The notes under the pieces were generated by a model. The model had not been told where the DNA came from. It ran no database searches and worked only from the letters and a program-made list of their open reading frames with translations. DNA of 64,000 nt. Origin: Acanthaster planci (taxonomy: Eukaryota > Echinodermata > Asteroidea > Valvatida > Acanthasteridae). Positions 30,860-42,800 of this stretch are shown here, piece by piece (positions within the stretch are counted from its first letter, which is position 1; each line of letters begins with the position of its first letter). The translations under genes were made by a program, and so were the position numbers. The stretch is from the NCBI RefSeq assembly GCF_001949145.1, contig NW_019091547.1, forward strand, positions 437,945 to 501,944, written 5' to 3'.

Positions 30860-33800
30860 GTAAGAAATGTCTGTTTTTGACGGCACTGGGCCCCTCTCTC
30901 CATTTTGTGTACATTTGTTGAGACATTAAAATCCTTAATAACACGTCACTTCCTTCAGTGATAATATTTGCTTTGACACCAGGCCACACATCGTCGAAAA
31001 GACTCGGCGTGTTTTGTCAATACCTGGGCTGGCTGCCCAATATCTGGACAATTAATGTTCGCACTCGCAGCGTAGCATTAGCACTGCGCAAATGCTGTTA
31101 CCTTGAATTTGAAGGATGTTCTTTGTTATTTTAATTAGTTAAGATGAATGCACAACGAATTTAATTTGGCCTTCCCTCGTGATACAAAGCCCTTGCCCTC
31201 TAACTCCGCCTTAGCCATGTTACTGTTAGCCTTACAAAAGTCAAATTATGATCATGACCATAGAGGCGCACATCACAACGGCTAGGCCTAGTACTGCCCT
31301 AGGCGAAGCGTTTTTCATGTTTCATTTGCGCAAGCGCAGAAGACTGAGCAGAGGGGAACAACTTAATCATGTTAATGACAACAACGTTGTGTAGTGTTTG
31401 GCGAATGGATACTCACGATTGTTATTGTACTTGTAGACAATTTGTTCCCCTCTAACGTTACAACTAGCTTTGTTCACTTAGGACCTAAGCCCTACTCGTG
31501 CAGCGTACTAAAGTCAACATAGCGACAGAATGGGAAATTGGGTTATTCGGAGAAGTCCCTTTAGGCCTATATGGAGACATAAATATCCACATGCTATTCT
31601 CCCATATACATGTACATGTAGGATTTAAGTTGTTTTTAGGAACTTTGTGCCATGTCGCTTGATTAACTATAGGGCTTAGGTTGTGTATTAAAGGATTGAT
31701 GTCCCGAAAAATTGTTTTGATGCAGTCTTTTCGGGGTCAGCTCGTACATGTAAGTCCAATGCCTCATAATTCTGATGCCTCATAAGTTCGAAAAAAGCAT
31801 TTTAAAAAGTCCATAAGTCTGACACCTCATAGGTTGGAGGCCTCATAAGTCCGACAAATGCGCTTAAAAGTTCTAACGTTTTTTGGGCCCACGGCATAGA
31901 TCCAACGCCTCAAAAAATCCTCGAAAGTCCAACTTTTGATTTGATGCTCGTTACGAGCATATGAAAACGGCACTAGGAGCAAGACTGGTTCTCGGTGTCA
32001 AGTATGGTGTACTATTTATGACACGCAGCATCGCGTCGCGCAGGCCCGCATTACTTTATGTTTCACAGTCAATCACACTGACGCCTCATATGAAGTCCGA
32101 CACCTTGTTGGTCTGACGTCGGATTCATGAGGCGTCGGACCTTTGAGGCGTCAGACTTACAATACGCACCCGCCTTTCCCCCACCCCCTTACATAGAGTG
32201 TACATGTATATGTCCCACTGCAGACTTCAGTTGTAATCCTAGAAGTGCTGAGAAGTAAACTGTAGAATATGTTTTCATATGGCAGCCTTGGGTGTTTCCT
32301 TCTGCTGAATCCAATTGTGGCATTAATTAAAAGGATCCCCAGGGCAGTGGTAGGATCACCAAGCCTCTTGAAAAAAAGTCCCCATTTAGGAGGACGTTCC
32401 AGATCTCTTTTGGGGGGCTGATTTTGTCTCTGAATAAAGGGACTTCACTGAGCTTAGGGACAGCCTTAGAGATACACATGTATCATATAGCTGTGTTCCT
32501 ACATACATGTAGTTCTATGGTGATATACATTGTACATGTATGCGCCCATACTGTTTAAGTTTTGGCTTCCTTCAAGTCCTTGTTAGCTTAGTATTGTTAG
32601 GCTTCATGTGGAACTTTAGTTTGTTATTATTTCCTGTATTGTCGCACTACTACGTGTGACTTGAAGGATTTTGATTTTTATTGGTTTGTAACGCTATGGG
32701 TTTTTTAATACAGCAATACAGCTCTAGGCTAAGCGTTTGGCCTTCCCTATTAAGTTATGACAAATTGGGTTACAGTTATGTATACATGTACGTTAAAAAT
32801 ATCCACTTCCTCAATCAAATCTTCCCCCCAAACGCTGCCTATACTATACTAATCCATATCTAAACTCCAATGACCTTCATGTATGGGGTCCAGACCATGT
32901 AACCCGCTATTTTGGGCAAACAGAGCATTTTTACTCACCATCCTCGCATTCTCCACATGAAAATGAACTGAACACATCGCACACTTAGTCTGCATGACAC
33001 ACTGCGCGTATATCAGATTGATGGTTGAACGTTGTACCAGTTTGTATCTCTTATTTTTAAGAGAGCACCTCCATATTTTCACTGCTAAATTTTTAGGCCA
33101 TTTTATTGCTTTCAGATGGCCAGTAGGTTACTGCAGGGAAAGTTAGTGGCGTCCATACAGGTGTGACTCCGTATACTGGTACTTCTAGCATGGACGAATG
33201 TTTGGGCCTAGATTTTAGATGTACATGTATACGTGTACATATGCGAATTTTCCCATTGTTTTGGACACATTTGAGAAAAAATAAACAACTTCAAAAAATA
33301 CAACAGCAGAGGTAAAATTTAAAAACAAGGTACAATTTTAAAAAGTTTAATAAAAACATACAAATGGACCATTGTTTGTGATATTGTATCCCGGAATCAC
33401 AGATTGGCTGGCAGCATGGCTGAGTGGCAAACATTATTCTCATTGATTTGTTTTTAAAGTTGTAACTTTGCAATTTTTTTTGGCAGATATCTGACGATGA
33501 AGATGAGACACATCCCAACATCGACACACCCAGTCTCTTCAGATGGAGACATCAAGCGAGGCTGGATAGAATGGATGAAGCAAAGAAAGAAAAGGAACGC
33601 GTTGAAAATGAGTCTCTGCAGTGAGTAGACTGACTGAAAATTTGGGACACTTGATGCTTCCCCTCAGAATTTAAATTTAGCCTTCATACACGTATGTACA
33701 AGTACATTGTACCGTACTTGGCTGATGGAAGGCTAAGAGCTGGATCTTTTGGCGATTAATTTAACCGCTGAAAAGCGATTAAAGGTCCAGACAATGTAAC

Positions 33801-36800
33801 TTTTTAACGCAGTTCTTGTGAGAAGTACATGTACTCCTTTGTGACCCAATTTGGATTGATTTTTAAATTTTTTTGTTGTGCCACTTTCATTTACAGTGCA
33901 TTTTAGCACCTTCCTAATTCCGTCTAGGCTATCGCGTGCTGACGCCATGTGGACTGGGTGCTGTGCATGCACGCCTGGCCACTGCCATTCAGAAAATCAC
34001 AGCGTACTTCTTCACTCGGTGGGCAAATGCGCGCACATTCACGATCTGAACCTCAATATTTCTAAGCCATTTCCGACCCATTCTTTTTCCAAAAATAAAA
34101 CCTAGTTTCTTGTAGATGTACCGGAAAGCCTCTAAACACTTGAAAAAGATGCCCGTTTGTAGCAAATCATACTTCCAGAAAACATGACTTTTTGCAGAAT
34201 TTTTGATGAGGAGTTCTGGCAACTCAAACCCTATCCATGTGAGCAATTGATGAAAAAAAGTGTGGTCCCTAGAGCTAGAAATCAATTTAGTGCATCATGT
34301 TTATGGGGAGTCGGGGGCCACGTGTTTGTTCACCAAAATGATCCATGCTCGCAACGCGTGTGCATTGGCCCATTTTGGTCCCTACATACATAGGCCCAGT
34401 ACACAACCACTGCTCACATCCTTTTAGAGTTTGTTTGCTCCATGCCTCTGATGTCAGTGCTGTCTAGAATCTATCTGGCTAACTGAGCAGGTTTTTACAC
34501 CAACATTTTTACACCTTTTCACATCGTTTTCGCATTATTTTTGCACGGTTTTTGCATTATTTTTGCACAGTTTTTACATTAATTTTGCAAATTTGCACAC
34601 ATATTTTTGCTCACAGCATTTGTAAATATTTCACGCCGTGTCCTTTTCACACATATTTTGTACTGTTTTGCAATTTTTTTGCATCATTTTGGACATTTCT
34701 ATACCATTTTCGCACATTTTCACACCAGATTCACTGTGGATTTGCAGAGGTGAAAAGTAGCAGTCAAAAAGCGAAATTTGCCTGCGATTGCAAATTCTTT
34801 TCCCTTTTTTCCCTAGTCGTTTTTCCCAAGGTTAACTTTCAGTGGCACTCTACTGTAAATAGTTTTCTTCCAATCCAGAGGAGTAAAAAATTGCAAAAAA
34901 CATATTCTCAATTCAATGTTCCTGAAGTTCACATCATAGACCATTTAAAGTTACTGCAGGTTGTGTTCTGCTTGTTTTTTTCTGTGCCTAGGCTCAGTCT
35001 GCTCATTATTTAGACTTGGGCCATGCTCCAGCTTGGGTCAGCTGTTGGACTTGATACGAGCAGTAAATTTGACTTGAGACCAGGGTTGCCGATTTTATTA
35101 TTTTTTAAAAATTGTTGACAAGTTGGCTTCATTCTATTCCAGAGCAAGCACATGTACATGTACATGTGAGCTGTGTATGACTAACCTGATGTACGTGTAT
35201 ATCATGATTGAAATTGGTTTAAATTGGTCAACCCTGTTTTTTCAGTTCTAAAATTATTTGTTCCAGCAAAGCCATTGTTGCCATAACAGATGTTTGTCAT
35301 GAAAACATAATCTACTGCCAGAAATTTTCCCCTGAATAATTGAAACAAAATCTCATTTCACGATGGACATCTCATATTTGACCCACTTCTTTTGTGAATT
35401 TTGATTGCATCAGAGTCAAAGTCAAACTGGAACAGACAAGAAAACAGCTAGAGGAATTGAAGACTTCTGGAAATACAGACAAGGTACATGTACATGTAAT
35501 TCTTACCTAAAGAAAATGACCTGTTCTGTCTCTGGGCTGATGAATTTATTGTGATCAATGTTTCAAAGATGGAAAAGACAACTGACTGAACAAGGCATTA
35601 ACTGGAAACAATTTTTGTGAATAAATCTGTGTTTTTTGTGAAATTGATTAGAGGATTTAATTCAGAATGTTGTACAAGTGTAATAGAAATGTGTTCATGC
35701 TGAAATAATCAGAAGTGAATTGTGGATATTTTCAGTAGTAATTAACTAATTGATGGACATGTACAAACAGCAAAAAAAAACAGTGTAAGGAAAAATAAAG
35801 AGGCTGTATTTGGGTAGTCATTTGGGCCATTGTTGTTGGTTGGCCTGATACCCCCCCAGCTTTTATTTCTGATCAAACATGAGTCAAAATTTCTGCGGAG
35901 ATCTTTTGACATTGCTGTTTAAATTGCTTGATGTTTTGACTAGCACCCCCTGACTAATGGTTATTGGTTGAGCGCTTAACAGTTAAATTTTGGTCTTTAT
36001 TCTTAGTTGAACGGCATGAAAATATCTCTCTTTTGTCATTGGAACATTGTGTTCGTTTTATCAATTTCTTTACAGATCAACAAAGTGGAGGAGGAACTGC
36101 ACGATTTGGAAGAACAGACCAAGAAATGGAGAGAAAAAGAAGAAGAACTTGCCAAAAAGGAGAAAGTAAGTATCGACCTTAAACAAGCCTGCTTTCAGCC
36201 CAAACCAGCCCAGATTCCTCGTCTGCTAGAAATGGGCTTGCTTGTAACTCATTGCCTGGATCCCACAAAGTCCAGTGACCCATGTCTACCAGAAGCACGC
36301 CTGCTTTCAACCCATTGTAGACCAGATCAGACAATCTGATGTCTTTCTCAGGCAGGTCTGCCCTCAACCCATCGTAGCCTAGACATGCCAAATCACACAA
36401 TCTGATGTCTGTCAGAGGCAGCCCTGCTGTCACCCTACTGTAGCCCAGATCACACAATCTGATGTCTGTCAGAGGCAGCCATGCTGTCAACTAATTGTAG
36501 TCCAGATCACACAATCTGATGTCTGTCAGAGGCAGTTCTGCTGTCAACCCACTGTAGCCCAGATCACACAATTTGATGTCTGTCAGAGGCAAGTCTGCCC
36601 TCAACCTATCGTAGCCTAGACATGCCAAATCACACAGTCTGATGTCTCTCAGAGGCAGGCCTGCCCTCAACCCATTGTAGTCCAGACCGCACAACCTGAA
36701 GTCTGTCAGAGGCAGGGTTGCCCTCAACCCATTGNNNNNNNNNNNNNNNNNNNNNNNNNNNNNNNNNNNNNNNNNNNNNNNNNNNNNNNNNNNNNNNNNN

Positions 36801-39800
36801 NNNNNNNNNNNNNNNNNNNNNNNNNNNNNNNNNNNNNNNNNNNNNNNNNNNNNNNNNNNNNNNNNNNNNNNNNNNNNNNNNNNNNNNNNNNNNNNNNNNN
36901 NNNNNNNNNNNNNNNNNNNNNNNNNNNNNNNNNNNNNNNNNNNNNNNNNNNNNNNNNNNNNNNNNNNNNNNNNNNNNNNNNNNNNNNNNNNNNNNNNTAG
37001 TCCATATCACACAATCTGATGTCTGTTAGAGGCAGGCCTGCCCTTAACCCATTGTTGCCAGATTGAACAGTTTGATGTCTGTCTGAAGTACTGTAGGCTT
37101 GCTTTCAGCCAGTTGTAGCTCAGATTACACAATCTGATGTCTTTCAGAGGCAGGCCTACTTTCAACTCATTTTAGCCCAGATCACACCAAATTTAACTTG
37201 CCTACTATAAGCAGCCGTGTTTGCAACCCATTCAAGCGTAGATCCCACAGAATGTAATATTTAGCAGATCCAGGCCTTTTTTGAAAGATTGATGCCTCCA
37301 GAAACTCCTCTCTTGGGGGTTTGATGTCCCTTGAAAGCTACATCAGAATAAATGTCCCAGTGGGTTTTTTACAGCATGACCCTGCATTTTAGCAACCTTA
37401 CCAAGATTTATTTTTTCTGAACCCCCTTCGTAGAGAGCACAAACTGAAAAGCAAAAATGTGAAGGCATTATGGAAGAAATGTTGTGGTCTGTATTGTACA
37501 ACTGACTCTCAAACATCAACATGTTTCATGCCTCACTTAGTCATGAAAAAGTGGCTGTGGTGTCTTGTCATTTCAAAAGGTCAGGATGTTTGGATATTTT
37601 GAGCAGAATAATACTGTATCAGGGTACAAGTGGTTATGAAATAAAACTGTGGCCAAGTGATTGAGAAGAGATAATGGTTTTTACTTGTCTACCTCAGCTC
37701 ACGCCGTGGAACGTGGACACCTTGAGCCACGACGGCTTTAGCAGCACGCGCATCAACAAGTACAAGCCAAAGGAAGAGGAGATGACGGAGGAGGAGCTGG
37801 ACAAGAAACAGGCCCGGTTCGTCCAGAAGCATGAGAAAGACATCAAGACGTATGGCATGTACCGGCGGTGGGACGATACAGGCGACTTCCTGCTGGAGCA
37901 CACCGAACTGGTCTGCGAGGAGACGGCTAACTACCTGGTCATCTGGGCCATCGACCTCATGGTTGAGAAGGTAAGTGCACCATTGCTCCCCCTGGATTTG
38001 TTTCTGTAAATACCGCACCCAAATGTATTGGTTGTGGCTGGAAATGACACACATTCCTATGTACATGTAAACTACTGGCAGATGGCTTTTTATTTTTCCC
38101 ATAGAGTTGTGTGTTGTTGTTAGCTGCAGCCAGTTAATTCTGACACAACCTTGGGAAGTATCTCAAAAGTTGCAGTGATACTTAATATTTCTCTAGGAAT
38201 ATCTCCTGTCGGGAATAATAGGAGTGCCACCGAGAGGATCCCATGAACTTGGCAGTTCTTTTCAGTCTTTTTTTGGACACCTGCCATTCAGCCAAAATTT
38301 GTTTTGTATGTAAGTAATGACAAGTGTATGATAGGGCTCCAAGTACAATTGCATTTGTTTAGCAACATTCAAATCTGGTACATCAGTCGTTTGAAGCAGT
38401 CAATCCCGTACAATTCACTTACCATTAGAAAAGAAATATAAAAAGGATTTTGATAACAATATGCGAAGCTAGTCTGAAAATCTGCAGTTGTAAGTTGAAA
38501 GCAGTTACTGAAATGCGTGTGAGGTACGTTGTAAATTAAAAACTAAAGCACTTGTTAAGGTGTGAATTGTGAAAAAAAAATGATGTTCTGAGCCAGTGGA
38601 TCTAGTGTCACATTGTACATTACTTATCCCAGTTGAAGCTAACTTATCTGAATGACCATAAGATTGGTAATACATCATGTGTTGTCTGTGCTCTTTGCAG
38701 AAAGAAGGGTTAATGGAGCAGGTTGCCCACCAGACCATAGTCATGCAGTTCATGTTGGAGCTGGCTAGGAGCCTGAAGCAGGACCCAAGGGCCTGCATCC
38801 GGCCCTTCTTCCAAAAGTGAGTTGGCCCTGGCTATGCACTCCTTGCCCGTCTGGGGCTCTGGGGCAACAGACTATAATTACCGGTAGTGTGTTTCAGTGC
38901 ACTTAGGGTATCAGTTTCGAAGGCAAAAAGCCTTTGGGTCATTTTATCAAATTCGGGTCCAAAATTGTGACAGTTTTTGTGTTGCTGTTACACTTGACTT
39001 GTGTAATTCGACATGGAAATGTTGGTGAAATTGACCTTAAACTGCTTTTATTTGTTTGGCAGGTAATTTGCTTTGCTTAATCTTTCTTGGAAAGATGTGA
39101 GAGGGACGCACAAAAAATTGGACCACAAATTTATAGAATGACCCATCCGCTTTGTTTTGAAACAGTACACCGCTGTTTTCGGCGTAGCACTCCCGCTGAT
39201 TAGCACTGTAGACAAAGTGCTCAAGCTCCCCATCGATGAGTGATACAGATACTGCACGCTAATCAAGCCGCATTTGAAAAGATGCCACTAGCATTCACTG
39301 GGAACAAAGGAAATTGCGTAACACCTCACAATTCTGGGCTCTTTTTACAGTGTGGCAGGCCTGGCTGAAATACTCGGCTTCAGTGGAGGTTGCATGTCAG
39401 ATTAGAGTAGCTGCCAGACAGTCATTTGTGTGGGTGTAAATGTCCATTAAATGAAATTATGAATTTTTGAAGAATTTTGGAAAACGGAAAATCTTGAAAA
39501 TTGCCCATATGTAGGCACTGCATTTTTAAAAGCACCCAACAGGAGATAGTTAAGGATCTAAGGCTACATGTAACTATATTCTTTTCAGCACTTTAAAAAT
39601 GCCATTATAAACAGTCACCGTTTGGGGATTTTAGACATATCAGTGGCATTGTAATGCCTGGTTTTCATATGAAAGGTTCATTTGAATTCAATTTTTTGTG
39701 TGAATCTTTCTTCAGTGATACCAAAATTGTTAAAAATTGGGAAATCTGCCAAATATGAATGCTTAAATATGCTTTGGCCACTTCTGTACTCAAACTGTTG

Positions 39801-42800
39801 TCTGGATGTTTATGGGGTATTCTATTGTCCTGAAATCTCTCCAACATTTTAGGAAGGGCCATTCCTGAGGGCCAATCAGGTATCGATATGATGTTTATTT
39901 CCATATTGGTGAAGATCAGGAAAAGTAAATAATAACAGTACAAATATATAAATCGAGAGATTAGTGTAGGTAGAAAAGCATAAGTCAGAACTAAAGTCTA
40001 GTCAGAGGAGCGGAAATAAAGAATTGACAGATTTAGCAACCAATGAGCGAATGTTGTTAAAACCAGGACTGGTACCACTATTCAAACTTTTTCCAATCTC
40101 AATCACTTCACAACAGCTGGTAGGTAACAAGTAAAGAGAAGAAGGGTTAGCATTGTGAAGATAATCCATGAAATGTAGATGAAATATTTACTAGAGAGAG
40201 AATAGCCAATGTTAGTAAAATAGGAATTTAAAGAATTAGCGATAATCTCTGGGTTAGAGACCATTTGATTACCAATGGAATAATTTTCCGGGGTTGAGAC
40301 CTTTCTCCCTTTTCCAAGGATCTTATTGATTTCACACCAGGTGCTTTTTATGTAATTTTTACATTTGTCAAGCTTCTTGGCAAAATGGGATTTCTTGGCA
40401 CGTCGGATAATGGAAGTCAGGCAGTTCCGGTAATTGTTGTAAAGCCGCTTATTTTCATCTGATAGATTTCGAAGGAAACATTGATATAATTCGTTTTTGC
40501 GGCAGCAGGAGTTGGCAATACCTGGAGTAATCCCGGGGTTTTTGGTCTTAATCTTGCCAGTACTTTTGGAAATGAGAGGAAAAGGAAGATTGTAACTACA
40601 TGTATTTGTAAAGAGAGAGAGAAAAGTATCATAAGCAGAATCAGCTTGCTGACTGTCGAAAACTTCACTCCAATCCATAGCTTCGATATCAAGAGTAAAC
40701 AAGCAAATGGTATTACTTTTTATATCCATTGTTGTTTAGGTCTCTGGATTCTGCTTCAAAGATAGAACAGAGGGAGTAATATGAAATAAAGGCAACTAAT
40801 CTGAGATGTCAGCAGTAAGAATACCTGCAGAGATAATAGAATCATTGTTAGTAAGGATGTTGTCAATAAGTGTGCTACTAATTGGTGTGATACAAGTGGG
40901 CTGGTCAATCAAAGGGGAAAGCCATATTAATAAAAGACAGTCACAAAGTCGTCTGTAGGTCGATGGTCAGTGCATTTCAATACGTCAAGATTAAAATCAT
41001 CCATCAAATAGCACAGCTTCCTCTCTTTTAAAATGGCATTCTGACACAAATCAAACTGATATAAGGAATTTTCAGATTGAATACTAGGAGCCCTGTAGAC
41101 ATTTCCTATGATTAAATTACAGGCATGGTCATGTTCAATTTCACACACATTCATAATCATCTGAAATTTGCATCAGATCATCACGGACATGGAAATTCAG
41201 AGATTTAGAATGAACATGGCTGCTCCCCCTCCGAGTTTTTAAGAACAACGGGAAGAATGAATCAAGTTGTAATTAATCATGTGAACATACAGAGGAGGAG
41301 TTTCTCAGAACCACATTCTGTGAACCCACAGATGGTGAAGTTACAAGAGAGTGTAGAAAGAAAGTCCTGCACATCGTATCAAAATATCTGCAGAGGCTCC
41401 TGGAATTCAGGTTAAAAAAATTGAAAAAGAACCTTCTTGATGAGTGTTTAAGCTGTTGAACTCATCCCTGTGTACATGTATATTTAAGCATACGTTGTCG
41501 TCAACATTATCAAGCAAATCTTGGAAGTTATGTAACATAAGACTTTATTAAAGAATTGAAAATAAAGACAAAAACTATGTAAAGGGAAAACAACAATTAA
41601 GTAGGAGACAATAAACGAGGTTTAACAGAACAAAAATGTACCGTTATGTACAGCAAGAAAAAGAGAGATGAAGTGTTTTTATAAAAGACCTAGAGTAAAA
41701 CAGGGTAACGACTAAATGAACGTAATCAGCAAGGTAAGCGAACAAAATAAACAAGAGTGATCACCAAAGCAGGTAAAACTGAAAGGTGAGTCATGGAGGT
41801 AAATAAAGTAATTGCAAATGTCAATGTTGAGGCGTTGACTAGCAGAAGCAAAGGAAACATACATGTAGGCGGGGATGCTGATGATCGGTTTGGTTGCTTG
41901 GTTGTAAAAGTGAACTAGAGAGCCACCTTTACCTTTCCACTTACCAGCCACAAACCGGTACTTGATGCCTTCTTGGTAGGCTTTAGCAGCATACACAGAC
42001 CACTGTCTCTTTTCGTTGAGATCGATCCTGGTCAGGTCATCTCTGCAGTAGAATGGCTTGCAGGACAAGACTTGGCGTTGGCGCTGTAGGATCAAAATTT
42101 TATCCTGGTAGCAATTTAGCTTCATCAGTAGGTGTAGCGGTTTCCCATCAGATTTGGGGCTATTGTATTCATGCGCATGTCTTTTCTTGAGTGCGTGCAC
42201 TTTAGTAATTCAAGACACCCTATAGAGGCTTTGCCCAGTAACCATCTTGCAGGGCAGTTCTTTTGTTCCCTAGGGAAACCAGCTTTATGCATACCCTGTT
42301 GAACAAAAATACTGGCTTGCAAGATGCAGAAATGCCAACATTTACGATTTAGGCGTAATTTTTACAATTTTTCTCCAATTAAGGTTTTAGGATCTCTATG
42401 TCATGTTTTACAATATTTTCATATCAGGGGAATTTTGTGAATAAAGTATAAAAACATGTGTCTTGACTCATATTACTTCATATAACATGTACCGTAAATA
42501 CGTAGTTTGGTGTCAGTCTAGAAGTTGTGCAATTTTAGTGCCCAAAACGGTACATGTACCGGGTAATCTTATCAATCTATCTGTAGCAGTGTCGGAAATG
42601 GACTTACAGAGCTATGGCTACAGTACTTACAGTATATTGCGTATTTCTAATGCAGTAAAGACCTAGACAGCTCTTGCTCTCTGCAACATATTTTGAGTCA
42701 ATGCTTGATTGTGTGCAATCTAGCACCTAAAATAGCCCCTAGTTCCCGTGGGCAGTGCATCAACAACATATGTTTGATCGGAAAGCAGCCAACCATGCAG

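Larger units (their letters stand above)
40080..42330 (-). mobile_element. Partial non-LTR retrotransposon (LINE), CDC37 intron 6
   Basis: On the minus strand, in 5' to 3' order, there are an ORF1-like frame (42200-41712), endonuclease remnants (about 41250-40800) and the linker between endonuclease and reverse transcriptase (40729-40103). The reverse transcriptase catalytic part is absent. Style is that of CR1/Jockey-like LINEs. There are several stops and frameshifts, so the copy is dead. Confidence 0.75.

Noticed and set aside
30367-30921. 184-codon plus-strand frame upstream of and over the CDC37 start
   Set aside because: It is in a different frame from Cdc37, has no similarity and overlaps the promoter; chance open frame.
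36179-36727. Minus-strand open frames reading a leucine-rich repeat peptide
   Set aside because: They lie in a 57-bp tandem repeat inside a CDC37 intron; the open frame follows from the period being a multiple of three.
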